Part shown: piece by piece, positions 1 through 11,059 of the stretch
Position numbering within the stretch: position 1 is the stretch's first letter
Layout of the letters: each line of letters starts with the position of its first letter
Assembly (NCBI GenBank): GCA_016584305.1
Contig: JACEEZ010021705.1
Location: 91,361-155,360 of the forward strand
Origin: Chionoecetes opilio
Taxonomy: Eukaryota; Arthropoda; Malacostraca; Decapoda; Majidae
Reading direction: 5' to 3'
DNA length: 64,000 nucleotides
The notes under the pieces: generated by a model
Seen by the model: only the letters and a program-made list of their open reading frames with translations
What the model was told of the DNA's origin: nothing
The model's database searches: none
Translations under genes and position numbers: made by a program

Positions 1-424
1 ACATTGAATATAGAGTAGTAATTATAGTACAACATTGAACATTTCAAGCGAATGTGCCCTTGCCTAAAACACTACCCTACCCGTATATTGAGACACTGCT
101 CCCTGGGTGAATAGTTGTTTGACAATGTATACCAATTATGATCTAGGATAAAACATGTTTCCACACGTCTCCAATGTTTCCACCACGTTTTACCTAAGAT
201 CAGAATTGATATATATTGTCAAGCAACTATTCACCCAGGGAGCAGTGTTTCAGTATACGTGTATGTAGGATACGTAGTGTTCTAGGCAAGGGCACATTCG
301 CTTGAAATGTCCTATGTTTTACTTTAATTACTACTCTACATTCAATGTTTCCACCACGTTTTACCCAAGAACAGAATTGGTATACATTGTCAAACAAATA
401 TTCACCCAGGGAACAGTGCTATAC
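1..424. repeat. Left block of ~165-bp repeat units
   Basis: Units carry the landmarks GGCAAGGGCACATTCGCTTG, then TTTCCACCACGTTTTAC, then ACTATTCACCCAGGGAGCAG. The first unit (about 1-150) is inverted relative to the next ones (about 165-277 and 278-424). The same unit continues after the TIR element, so the element sits inside this array. No coding potential is seen. Confidence 0.8.
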
Positions 425-938
425 TAGTCCATGGGCCGGACCCCCCAAAATAACTTTTTGGTACCATCCGGGGTGGCAAGGCCTAGTGATGTTTTTTATA
501 TTCCCCCATGTCTATTGGATATATTTTGATATGATAGCCCTTCCTTAGTGCTAATAATTGCGACTTTTATAGCCGCACCCAACGGCACTCAACTACGGAC
601 ATCCGCAACTGTGAAAGTGATATTACTATAGGTTAACCTTCTGAAAATGTTCAAAATCGAAGTTCATTCAATTACAGTTTTATTTGCTAATATACACACA
701 ATAACATAATAAGCTGACATCAGGTTAAATGACATAAAAGTTAAAACACTAATACTAATGAACAGAAATGTGTCGCTACCATATGAAATTAAGTCTGAAT
801 GTGTATTTCTATGCGACTTCTTGTAAACATAACAAGGAATAATATACTTGAAACTATTTATATTAATAATTTGTTGAGTCATATGGAACCTTTAGACATG
901 CATAGAAGCGCTAGAAACATATGTATCTGCTGTACCGT

Positions 939-2609
939 TTACTCATCCTCTGAATCCTCAGAATCCGGCTCTAGGTCGGGTTCCTGCTGCTGCACTGCTT
1001 GGTTGGTGCAGGTCTGGAGCTTGCACATATCAGTGCATGTGAGGCCATTGGCCACAGTAGGCCTGGGTTGGGCAGGGACCAGGTCTGTCGGCTTTTCCTG
1101 CACAGCAATGCCATTCACCCTGTGCGACGTACCTTCGCCACTCAGCGTCTCTTCTAGACGGTCGATGTTGTCCCAAGCCAAGGTTGTGAAGACACCGGGA
1201 AAGATGTTGCTTGGCAGTGCGGGATAACCTCCTGAGGCAGACAGCTTCTGCAAGCAAAGGGCGGTGTCGATCTCCTCCATCTGCGAGTACGCAACATAAT
1301 GCCCAAGGCGGTTGAGGATGCTTATCGGCTCAACATTACCTGTCAAAGACTTGACACTGAAGGACAGGGCAATGTGTTTGGGCGGCTTGGCTTTGCCATA
1401 TGTCACTGCATACACAATGTCCTGGCCAAACGATTGCAGGAGACGCTGAACTCTTGGGGTTACACTGTCAATGCTGTCAGGGTCGTCGGACCCTGTGAGC
1501 AGGGTGCGCAAGAAACACAAGAGTGATTCTGGAACGATATCAGGTTTGACACTCTCTATCTCTGGTGGCCAGGATTGGTTGATATCTTTGGCTTTGGTCT
1601 TGATGTCAGTTCTGAGTTGCTTGGCAGCCTTTGTTTGGAGTTCCTGGGCATCACCTCTGGACAGGGTCTTCAACTGTTTCTTTAGAGATTGGTTTTCCCT
1701 GACAAGTTCCTGCACAGTTAAGCTGTCTGGATAGATGAGAAGTTTGCCATTATGATCTTGGATGATGTGAAGAAATCCACCAAACTCCTTCTCAATCCTT
1801 TGCCTCAGGTGCTTTTTGGTGGAGTCCTGCACTTGGTCCACACCAAAGCTCTGCATGGATGCCACAAGTCTAGAGGTAACATCAGTCATCATCAGGACCT
1901 TTGGGGTACCGAAAAGCTCCACTCTGATGTAATGAAAGAGCTCACTGTATGACTGACTAACAGCCGCCTCATATATATCTTCATCTTCTTTGTCATCGGC
2001 ACTGACAGCACCCTTCTGCTATGAAGTTTCTCCCCGTGTGTAGAATCTATAGCAGGACCTATGGTAGTGTGCTTCAGTGGCCACAATAACTCTGCTTACA
2101 ATGCCAAGTATTCTGCTGTCCAGTTTCTTTGTGGCGGCATTCCTGATCTTAGCATCAGCTCTCAGTTCTCTGCACTTCACACACTTCTCGAGTCTTCTGT
2201 CGTTTGGCGTTATTTTTGTTTTCTGGCAAAATATGCACTCTGCTTCATATGTTCTTGAGGTGCTAGGGATTGCACGACCAGCCCTTGCAGGGTTGCTATC
2301 CTCAGGACAGCCATTGGTAGTCTTCTCTTTTCGAGCAAGGATGCCATCTAGTGCTTTCTTCATCGTGAAGATGCTGCGACATTTTCTGTGGTAATTGAGA
2401 GCAGGGATTTTTCCTTCGGGAGCGTCTTCAGCCAACTCCAGTATGGGCTCATGACGCCGTATTTGAGCAGCCCGGAGGAGAGTTTTCCAGGAGTCGACTG
2501 ATTGTGGTGAAATTAGGTATTCATTGTCATCGGAACAATGAATGATGCACTCTAGCCGCGGGCGCTTTGGAGTCGGATCAGTACAAGAGTGCTCAGTGTC
2601 CGCTATCAT
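939..2609 (-). pseudogene. Double zinc-motif, coiled-coil protein of the TIR element, broken by one TAG
   Basis: Reading on the minus strand from ATG at 2609, one frame stays open for 557 codons to 939 except for a single TAG at 2021-2019 (codon 197). The part before it (196 aa) holds two similar zinc-binding modules: C21-x3-C25 with H74-x2-C77, and C125-x2-C128, C143-x2-C146 with H183-x2-C186, the latter in EAHYHRSCYRFYT. The part after it (359 aa, with an internal Met at 1922) holds a short heptad-like segment, VRENQSLKKQLKTL, and an acidic Ser/Asp/Glu tail. The lysine-rich leader and paired Cys/His motifs suggest DNA or RNA binding. I do not recognise a catalytic domain. AATAAA on this strand lies at 684-679, about 255 bp past the stop. 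The stop could be an inactivating mutation, a sequencing error or readthrough. Similar proteins of unknown function are, as I recall, scattered through marine invertebrate genomes, but no name is assigned. Confidence 0.6.
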
Positions 2610-3010
2610 TCAGCTCGTCCATCTGCAACAAACAAGAGCATGGATTATAAAACATTTTTTTCCAGTTTTTTCAACGTAAATACTCTGGTAATATATAAGG
2701 CTTAAGACGTAAATGATATCACGACATGGATTTCTGTGAATATACAGTTTTTTGTTTTAGCCTCTTAGACGTCGATATATAACATTTGAAGAATAATAAG
2801 AGTACCATTTAAAAGATGAATCATCACCCTACAATCTCATCTCTATGGCATTTTATCGATAAATTACTTGTTTTAGAGTTATTGAACGAAATATGGATGG
2901 GCAACGCAATTTTTTCAATTATGATGAAAACATGCCTTCAACTTCCGGCTTCATTTGCGCAAAAACTGGCGTCAATAACCCCGCAGTTGCGGCGCCTTAA
3001 AACTATAATA

Positions 3011-3347
3011 TCTTTTTTTTTTTTTTTTACATCTGTGCCTATAGCGCCTGCAGGCAGTGGTGACCCAGGGCTTCGATGGTAGGCTCTGGAGGTTCACTTG
3101 AGGGTTCTGATGGTTGGTCCTCGCCCGTTGGTGGCGCAGGCAGGATTCTTATAGTGACGCCTGTGATTAGAGTCTCATGCCGCCCCCCTGTGTGCACTCG
3201 CAGTCGAAAGTAGAGTTGATAGGCAGGGCATGTGGGTGTTCTTAGGCCACTCGACGGTGCAGAAAGGTTTTGGGTTTCTTCGGGGATCGAACTCGGGTCA
3301 CCGAGAACGCCAGTCGGAGACTCTAACCGCTCCGCTACCGCCTCCCC
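3011..3347 (-). mobile_element. tRNA-derived SINE (family S1), copy 1
   Basis: On the minus strand the head (3347 inward) shows a box A-like TAGCGGAGCGG and a box B-like GAGTTCGATCC, spaced as in a tRNA. The body ends in a poly(A) tail, seen as a T run at 3010-3028. Landmarks shared with the other copies are CATGTGGGTGTTCTTAGGCC, CTCGCCCGTTGGTGGCGCAG and AGGCAGTGGTGACC. The insertion is inside the TIR element, so it is younger than it. A clean target duplication could not be fixed because a GGA/CTAT simple repeat abuts the head. Confidence 0.8.
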
Positions 3348-3682
3348 AAAGGAGGAGGAGGAGATCTATCTATCTATTGCGCAAAAACTATGACATATAT
3401 AGCAAAAATGCATGGGGAAAACCTGTGCAGAATTAAATTGACTAAATCCTTAGTCTTTATGCCTACGATGCACCGATTCATAAATAAAAACGGATAATAT
3501 GAAAAAAATTACCCTATGAAAGTGGGTTTTTCACACAAATATACCGTAAAGGCTAACCATTTCCAGCATGGAAAGGCTATCATACATTATTTTACTTCTA
3601 TTGATGCAACAAACAAAATGGCACAAGTATAGTTTTGCCACCTTGGGTGGTACCGATATCTGGTCCGGCCCATGGACTATAC

Positions 3683-4030
3683 TGGTAGGGTAGTATCTTA
3701 CGCAAGGGCGCATTCGCTTGAAATGTTCAATGTTTTACTATAATTACTCCTCTACATTCAACGTTTCCACCACGTTTTACCCAAGATCAGAATTGGTATA
3801 CATTGTCAAACAACTATTCACCCAGGGAGCAGTATTTCAGTATACGGGTAGGGTACGTAGTGTTCTAGGCAAGGGCACATTCGCTTGAAATATTCTATGT
3901 TTTACTTTAATTACTCGTCTACATTTAATGTTTCCACCACGTTTTACTCAAGATCAGAATTGGTATACAAATTATCAAACAACTATTCACCTAGGGAGCG
4001 AGCAGTGTTTCAGTAAAAGAGTAGGGTAGT
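3683..4030. repeat. Right block of ~165-bp repeat units
   Basis: Two direct units (about 3690-3856 and 3857-4030) continue the array interrupted by the TIR element. They share GCAAGGGCRCATTCGCTTGAA, TTTCCACCACGTTTTAC and ACTATTCACCYAGGGAGC with the left block. Confidence 0.8.
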
Positions 4031-4610
4031 TATCTGGTAATGGGAATGTAGCTACTCTGGCAATGGTTAGCTAGTTAGATCGCTATATGTGATCTGAAAG
4101 GTGAGGGTGTGCGTGGTTAATGTTTTCCTGTGTGACGTCGTCTGCCGTGCGTGCGCAATGACGCGTATTTGTGCAATGTAGCAATGTAGTCGAGGAAAGG
4201 CTAGCTGGTCAGATCGCTACACTGGTACCTGTTTTACGTTCTCGCACGCTTTGCCAGACGTATAAGTAATAACTGAAATACATCAGGAAACTCAAAAATA
4301 GCATTATAATTGATATTTTATAGTCAAAACTGATGTAAACAAACGAAGCGTGGCGCTCGCGTGGTGCAAGAAGGGAGGGAGTGGGGAGGTTGAAATCCCA
4401 TTAAATATCCTTATTTGGGAAAAACTAACTATCAGTGTGTTGCCCAAGGCCATAGCTACCATTATGACTTAAACAGATTTTTTGTATTTCATGAATTTTC
4501 GATATATTCAGGGTGGGCGGTCCCCTTAACAAGAGGGTTACAAGTGATGTGTTGTGGGATGCAAGACAAATTATGTCTCTAGAAAGTCTCAGGAGGGAAA
4601 ATGAAGCGAG
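4031..4610. other. Unassigned sequence upstream of the THAP segment
   Basis: About 580 bp without a convincing reading frame or a recognised repeat. A short segment is repeated in diverged form (GCTAGTTAGATCGCTA near 4070 and GCTGGTCAGATCGCTAC near 4205). It could hold 5' or intronic sequence of the interrupted THAP gene that begins near 4620, but no splice signal is certain. Confidence 0.4.
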
Positions 4611-4616
4611 TCAAAG

Positions 4617-4658
4617 TACAGAAGTGTCTTCTTTATACCAAAGCGCAATGATGACTAC
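4617..4658 (+). pseudogene. THAP-domain segment, upstream piece
   Basis: Codons read in the frame ending GAT GAC TAC at 4656-4658 give a stretch ending FFIPKRNDDY, with the Pro expected early in a THAP zinc finger. A gypsy element starts at the next base. If that element and one copy of its 4-bp target duplication are removed, the frame runs into 12141-12166 (LEVRKTWI, containing the conserved THAP Trp). A second skip over the hAT leads into 14440. An in-frame TGA lies at about 4601, so the true exon start must be a splice site after it or the gene was already broken. The N-terminal Cys pair of a THAP domain is not in this piece. Confidence 0.5.
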
Positions 4659-5137
4659 TGTAAAGTGACTTTTGGTATGTCACTTTTAGGGTGAGCAGAA
4701 ACAGGTAGCTCTGCTTTGATAGTCGTTTATTTACTTGGGTAAAAAGGGGTAACAGGTAAGGTGACTGGTGGACTGGTGAGTTGCTCCTGCCGTGGTTGGA
4801 TGTGACTTGGTGACTTGGAAGACTTGTGAGTTGCTGGTACGAAGGTCTGTGTTCAAGTGACTCTCCTCTACAGAAACCTTTTTTTAAAAGGGTCCACGAT
4901 ACTCAAGGGACCTGACGCCTACTGACCTGAACACCTGATCACCTGACAAACCTAAAACATTTGGCGGGGCTGAGGTGGGTTTTAAAGGATTAGCGTATTG
5001 CCTAGGGATTTGGATTAGCGTATTGCCTGGGGAGTGGATTCCAGGTGTTCCAGGACCCACATAAAAGTATACAGAACACAGAACACATAGTTGAACACAT
5101 AGTTGAACACATATATAATACTAATACTAATACTACA
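4659..5137 (-). repeat. 3' LTR of the first gypsy element
   Basis: Direct copy of 11659-12136. On the plus strand it starts TGTAAAGTGACTTTTGGTATG and ends in a run of AATACTA units followed by CA. It contains the duplicated motif GAACACATAGTT (about 5080-5110). No classic polypurine tract stands out just inside it. Confidence 0.92.
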
Positions 5138-5746
5138 TATGCTCGGTGACGCACCCGAGTTTGTCCTCATCTCGTCAAAAGGAATAATCATGAAACTGAA
5201 AAAAGGAGATGGGACACAATAGAAATGGACAAAAAACATACCTATCTATATATATTAAAATAGAAAATAGGAGAAGGACACAGGAAAGGATACGTACTCG
5301 TAAAATATAATGTGGAAACATAAATCGTGGAAGGTACCGGGCATGGTACAAAACATAGACATAAGAGTGCGAAAAAATATTGAGACATACAATCCTATGT
5401 AAAAAATTACATCATAAGGTACATGGAAAGAGAGAAACAGAAGGAGTTACTTCTCACTACTACGGAGGAAATAACGGTGGCTAGAGGATTGGAGCTGGTG
5501 AAGGAGTAGTAGAAGTAGCTGGTTGAGGCTGTGATTGAGGGAGGTGAGATTCAGCAGGAACGGGGTTAGGGTCCTCACAGTTAAGACCTTTGGAAACTTT
5601 CTTAAGAGAATCAAGGTGGGCAACTTTCCTAGTGCCGTCAGTTAATTGAAGCACTGAACCTTATTCCATGTTCCTGAGCTATGCCCCGGGAAAGGGGGCC
5701 GTCAAACTTAGGGTCCTAATTTGGAGTGTTTGATTGCAACAAGGGA

Positions 5747-6710
5747 TTACACAATGTCACCTACGTCAAGTATAAATGCGGAAGCTGACTTATTGTGATA
5801 TAGGAGCATATCAGCTTTAGAGAGAGCAAGTGATTTTTGGGATACGTTGGTGTATTTGTTGGAACGTGTAAACCCTTTAGTCTTGACAAAGTCATCATAG
5901 CTGATATTAGGCTTAGAAGGTTTGGACAAAAGATCATAAGGAAGACTTTTGTCCTGAGAAAACAGAATGTAATGTGGTGTCTCAGAGACAGACTTGTTGA
6001 TGGTGGATTGAGAAGAAGCCATCACCTGAGGAGCATAGGTGTCCCCAAAGGTGTCAGTATCAGGAAAAATGGAGCGTAAAGTTTTTGAGGATTTTACGGT
6101 TTGCAACGTTCTACCAAACCGTTAGCACTGGGCGGTAAGCAAGAACATTACACTTCCTGATTTGAAACTGTTGGCACAAGGAATCAAGAACTTGATTAAA
6201 AAAAACTCAGTGCCGTTATCAGACAACAGAACCTTGGGAGTAGTGAAAGGAAAAATGACATGATCAAGAAATGCACGTGCCACTGTTTGTGCTGCTTTGT
6301 TAGGCAGTGGAGCAATAAGGGAAAAAACGTGAAAAATGATCAACAGAAACCATTAAATATTGTTTTCCACTTTCAGTAAGAGGGTTTCAACAAATCAATC
6401 CCAAGAACTTCCCATGGTCCCTAAAGGCACAGGATAACTGAGAATGGGAACATGAGCTGTATATCACCTTTAGTTCTTGCACACCTATGACATATTTCAA
6501 TGTAGTCATTGATATCCTTTCTCATGGTGAGCCAGAAGAATTTAAGTCTAGCTTGTGAAAGTGATTTTTCCTTGCCAGGATGTGAAGCATTTGGTGTGTC
6601 ATGAATTGGGTTTAAGGACAGACTGGACATGAGTTGGAGGATTGACAAGTTGGTGGATGAGACGAGACGGTTCATGCTTGCCTGTAAGTGGGTTGCTTTG
6701 TACAGCAACT
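5747..6710 (-). pseudogene. Integrase of the first gypsy element, frame-broken
   Basis: Three pieces lie in different frames. At about 6700-6480 is the zinc-binding HHCC domain (HPGKEK, then CHRCARTKGD). At 6343-6122 is part of the catalytic core, with VLLSDNGTEF carrying the second acid of the DDE triad. At 6106-5747 is the C-terminal part (ASSQSTINKSVSETPHYILF). This enzyme inserts the element's cDNA into host chromosomes. The first catalytic Asp is not visible and frameshifts separate the pieces, so it is inactive. Confidence 0.85.
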
Positions 6711-6899
6711 GTTCCTGAAGGGGTAATGTGAAAGAGAAGGAACCTTAGGAATGTCAGAGTCATCACCTGATTCAAGGTAATAGATGACTTTTGACCATGC
6801 GGGGTCATTGCGTTGAGCAGTGTAGAGATCACGTGAGAAAGCGTGTCAAATGTGGATGTTTGCGTGGTGACAGGACATGTAAGTGCACAGTTGCGAGAA

Positions 6900-7400
6900 A
6901 GGGGCTTTCAGCTGCAACGTTAGCTTTGCCTGAATGTACGCAAACTCAGGCATGAAATCTTAAATTGAAAGTAACCATCGAGCCAGGCGCCCTGACTGGT
7001 CCTTGGCCTTGAGGGGTTTGAAGTAAGGGTTTATGATCCGAAAGGCCCTTTGGATAGGATACCCAAAGAATGAGGTAACGAAATTTTCTTTAAGGACCAA
7101 ATGACTGCAAGGGCTTCGATCTCTGTCACTGCGTAGTTCTTCTCTGCCTTGTTAAGTAACGAGAGGCATACGCGATGGGGCGTTGTTTACCATCGTGGTC
7201 TTGCATGAGTACAGCACCGAGACCAGTGTACTAGCGTCAGTGTTGAGAATGAAAGGTTTAGGGGTAGTCAGGGTACGCAAGAACAGGCGCAGAAGTGAGA
7301 GCGTGCTTAAGAGCAGCGAAAGCGTTTTCCTGACTGTCAGACCATTGGAAGGGCACATCTTTCTTGAAGAGTGAAGTGAGTGGAGAAGCCATGGCGGCAA
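6900..7400 (-). pseudogene. RNase H region of the first gypsy element
   Basis: Minus-strand reading shows PFILNTDAST (about 7260-7230), the first conserved acid of a gypsy-type RNase H, and KNYAVTEIEALAVIWSLKK (about 7145-7090), the conserved helix with its catalytic Glu. The domain degrades the RNA strand during reverse transcription. It follows the polymerase directly, but stops and frameshifts break it. Confidence 0.82.
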
Positions 7401-7499
7401 ATCCTTTGATAAATCTGCGGTAATAGGAGCTAAGTCCTATGAAACTACGGACTTGATCTACATTGACTGGAGTAGGATAATTAGTTACAGCGCTGACTT

Positions 7500-8140
7500 T
7501 GTCATTTGACGGTTTTGAATACCGTCAGCGTTAATAAGATGGCCAAGAAAGGTAGTTTTCTTTGCGTGGGAACGCGCATTTGGAGAGTTTTAAGTTTAAA
7601 GCCTGCGTCTGAAGACGAGTGAAACTTTTCTGAGTTTCTGGAGATGTTCTGGGACTGATTTAGAGAAAACGATAAAGTCGTCAGGTATAAAAAAAGTGTA
7701 TTACCAATTAAACCAGTAAATATGGAATTGATCAGCGTTGGAACGTCGCGGGTGATCCAGAAAGCCCCATGGGCAAAACGCCCAGTACTGGTAATGTCCT
7801 GAGGGTGTAGAAAAAGCAGTGTATTCACGGGTTTCTGCGTCAAGTTCGACCCTTGGCCAGGGCGCCGGAGCACAAAACCAAGGTGGAAAAAACAGTGTTT
7901 ATGATCACCTAAATTCTGCAAAATATCCCGAGGACTGGCATGGGATACCGAGAAGGAACAGTCAGTTTGTTAAGAGCTCGGAAATCGAATACAGGGCGCC
8001 ATTCGCCTGAGCTCTTTGGAACCAGGAAAAATTGGGCTATTGAATTTGGACTGCTCGAGTCTTCAATGATTCCATCAGTTAGCATTTCGGAGACCATGCG
8101 ATCGACAATGGCATTCTTACTGTGGGCCATGCGATATGCG
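7500..8140 (-). pseudogene. Reverse transcriptase of the first gypsy element
   Basis: The fingers and palm start is clear at 8130-7930: GEWRPVFDFRALNKLTVPSR followed by YPMP. The active-site region near 7689-7678 reads IPDDFIVFSKS where an active enzyme has YVDD or YLDD, so a tyrosine codon has changed. The thumb continues to about 7510 in shifted frames. At least two frameshifts lie between the parts. Confidence 0.88.
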
Positions 8141-9179
8141 GGTATGTAGGCAGGGTTGGGCGTCTTTCAAGCTTAAACTTATGAGTGACGATGTTGGTTT
8201 TACTAGTGTCTCACCGGGAGAGACACAATACTCCTGAAGTCGGTCAAGAGTTGAATAAGCTCATCCTGTGAATCTGGATGGTCTGTGGTTGCACATGAGC
8301 TTGAAGGTCAGAAAAATTTGAAGGCGTCTGAACTGAAGTAGAGTTAACTGAACTCTGGACTCTTGTGGACATTCGTCGAACGAACGTCAGCTGGGTAGAC
8401 GTAAAATGTACAAAGGACGTGTACCACAAGTGAGAGTGACTGGAACTGTGGTGACGTTAACACATAAAGGTTTGATCTGCCATGATTTTGAGTCTGCACA
8501 GCGCTGCAGGAACAGCTAGACAGAATGAGTGACCGTCTCAGGAGAGACATAGCAAACGACGTTCAAAACGCCTTTTACCCGAACGTCTACCAGGGTGCAG
8601 GTTGTGGTAGAAGCTCAACGTTGGACGAGATCCAGCGTGACAGTGCTTAGCTTGGTCTTCTAAGACCTTGTAAAGTGAGACTTCGGGAGTGGAGTGGTGT
8701 TATTAGACGTAAAGCGTCTGTGGCACATACGCGACGAAGGTCTTACGTTTTTTTGTTTTTTGAGCGAGAAGGCGAACCAGCGGAACGACGACATGTCTGG
8801 ATGGTGAATGTTGGTTAGGCATTGCAAGTTGGAGAACTAGGAATGGAGAAAACTTGTATCGGAGATTTGTCATAGGAGTGCATGTGGAATCAAGAGCTTG
8901 TGAAGACACGGGAGAGTCGCATGCAGTGGAGGAGACAATGGGCAGTGTGAACAGTCAGGAAAAGCTCTAGATTGTTTCAAGACCTCTGGAATGAAACGTT
9001 TTACGCCAATAGATTCCATGTAAGCGTGGGTTATAGGTCTATCTGTTGTTGGGTTAGAGCAGGACGGCCAATGAGAGCGTCAGCTGGAATGGTTATGCCG
9101 TCTGCTATATAGTAGTCAGGCTGACAGGGGCAAGTCAGGACATAGGTATGTGGTTAACATAACTTTACCTAGAGTAGTG

Positions 9180-9330
9180 AGTGCGGTTCCATCGATCCAC
9201 AAAGTTGCAGGTCAGAAGGTTCTAAAATTATTAAATTTTCGATGACGCACAGATCTGATGTTATCAAAGCATCTTTAGTCATGATTTTACTGAAGATCCC
9301 GTATCAATAAAAAAAGTGGGAAATAGTGCT
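9180..9330 (-). pseudogene. Aspartic protease of the first gypsy element
   Basis: On the minus strand near 9320-9280, FFIDTGSSVKIM carries the retropepsin active-site DTGS. The frame stays open for about 40 codons, then stops. The enzyme would process the Gag-Pol polyprotein. Only this core is visible, and the flap and C-terminal part are not confidently seen. Confidence 0.75.
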
Positions 9331-9589
9331 GGTTGACTTCAGCTTTAAAATCATTGGGTCCTCCCAAAGTGTATTGAAAAAGGTATACAAAGGGAGTGAA
9401 GGTTCATCTGTGTGATCTGGTCGTGCTGCTTGGAGGAGTGCACGTCACGTGGTAGTCATTGAGGGGTTTTACTGTTGTGAATGGCGAGGAGATTGTGGTC
9501 CTTCACGACATCAGAGGTGTTGTGTTGCTTTTGAATATCGAGGAGCGTTTGTTCCTACGCGACATTCAGAAGTGTCCCTGACCACATTG

Positions 9590-10546
9590 ACCATGGTGAT
9601 CACAAAAGCGTGGGAACATACTGCTGGTTTGAAAATGACGTTGTCGTGTGAAGCAGCGCTCGACGTGTGTCCTTGTTTTTGCAGTAATAGCAATATGAGG
9701 CAGGTGAGTGATTAGCACGGGACTGTCCCTGAATGTGAAGATGAGCGTTGTCTTTTGGGGATTGTTTGAGGGTGAACGAGTGTTTGAGTTGAAAGGAGAC
9801 GAGAAGTGCTTCGGGTTGGTGGTGTTGGTGTTGGTGTTGTGTAGATACAGCAGCAGACATAGAAGAATGTGCATTGTTTGAAAACAACTAGTGACGAAGA
9901 GTCCTCAAAAAATTTGGAAGTAAATGCAGTTAAGGTGTCTGTTGGAGCAAGTGAAAGTGTTTATCAGACGCCTGTTTAGCTGTGGAAGGGTGTATGAGGA
10001 ACATATAAGTGTAGTATCCAAAAAGGTTACCGACAGCTTGTAGACTCATTTTCCCATCTCGTCCACCCATTTCCCAAAATTCTAGCTGTCCTTATTTAAA
10101 TCTAACTTGACGTTAGAAGATTGTTGCAAGGCCGACATAACTGGAATAGGGTGTTCTTGCCTTTTGTGAGTGTCTGCAAGTCTAAAGAGTGGAGCAAGGA
10201 TACCGGATTTCTGACTGCCACTGAAATATTTATTGAATGTGGTCTTAAATTCGTCATATGTCTTAATTGTGAGAAATAAATCACTCTGCAGGTATTGTCC
10301 TGCAAGGCAGTTAGACAAGTCACAGCGGGACTTTAGTAGAGCAATTTTGATTGCATCGTCAGTGATGTTACGACGCGCGATCTCATCGTCAACATCTTTG
10401 AGTAATATGTGTACAGGAATATTGTTGCCTGTGAATTTGGGAAGGGAAGGAACCTCGTGTACCAGAGTGACTGAAGTTGGCGCTGGTGGTGGCATGATGA
10501 CAGGTGAATTTGTGAAGAAGAAAGGAATAAAAATATCCGAGTACAC
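9590..10546 (-). pseudogene. Gag (capsid and zinc knuckle) of the first gypsy element
   Basis: The longest open piece (10546-10082, 154 aa) shows LPKFTGNN, a capsid-like region with ITDDAIKIALLKSRC, and TYDEFKTTFNKYF, typical of gypsy Gag. About 400 bp downstream, near 9700-9655, SYCYYCKNK followed in the next frame by QGHTSSA is a zinc knuckle whose CX2C and GH halves are separated by one frameshift. Gag packages the element RNA. An ATG at 10501 (MPPPAPTS) is the likelier start than the upstream Met. Confidence 0.8.
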
Positions 10547-11059
10547 AACAGTTATGGCGAATAATGATAATGATAATACTAATGTAATATCCTAGATAAG
10601 AGTACGTAGATATGAAAAACACGCGAGAAAACATGAATAAAAGTGAAATAACACAGTGTACTTTGGAGAGTGTTAGTGTATCACTTATGGAACAAAAGCA
10701 TATGTGAGTGTGGAGTGTCAGTCTATCACTTATGTAACAAAAGAAAAAAGAAAAGGACTAAATAAAAGAGCCGTTACGCTCACAATGTACAAATACCGTA
10801 ACTCAGCGGAAACCCATAAAGTCCAAAGGGCAGGAGTATCAGACACGGACAGACACTGTGAGGCGGACGCTGTAACAGTCACACAGCGTTGCGGGTATGA
10901 CAGGTCAGGATCCCTAGGGAGGTCAAGTTCTTATCAGCACACAATCATAAATGAAAGAAAAAAAATAACAAGGTGGAAACACAAAAGAGATGGCACTACC
11001 AAAAAATTGAAACCAGAAAATGAATGTAGACACAAGCTATAGGGTATTGAAAGCACATA

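Larger units (their letters stand above)
425..3679 (-). mobile_element. TIR DNA element, family not recognised
   Basis: The element starts TAGTCCATGGGCCGGACC (425-442) and ends with its exact reverse complement (3662-3679). The inverted similarity continues loosely inward (GGTACCA and GGGGTGGCAA on the left against GGTACCACCCAAGGTGGCAA on the right). The flanks share a 3-bp direct repeat, TAC (422-424 and 3680-3682), and both flanks are pieces of the same 165-bp unit, which supports a true insertion. It carries one minus-strand gene (939-2609) and an internal SINE (3011-3347). I see no DDE or other catalytic transposase domain, so it may be a non-autonomous derivative or a family whose enzyme I cannot recognise. 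A 3-bp target duplication occurs in PIF/Harbinger and CACTA elements, but the ends match neither. Confidence 0.75.

Noticed and set aside
799..1734. Plus-strand open frames of 75-142 codons over the first gene
   Set aside because: They are antisense shadows of the minus-strand 557-codon frame, which has zinc motifs, a coiled coil and a nearby poly(A) signal.
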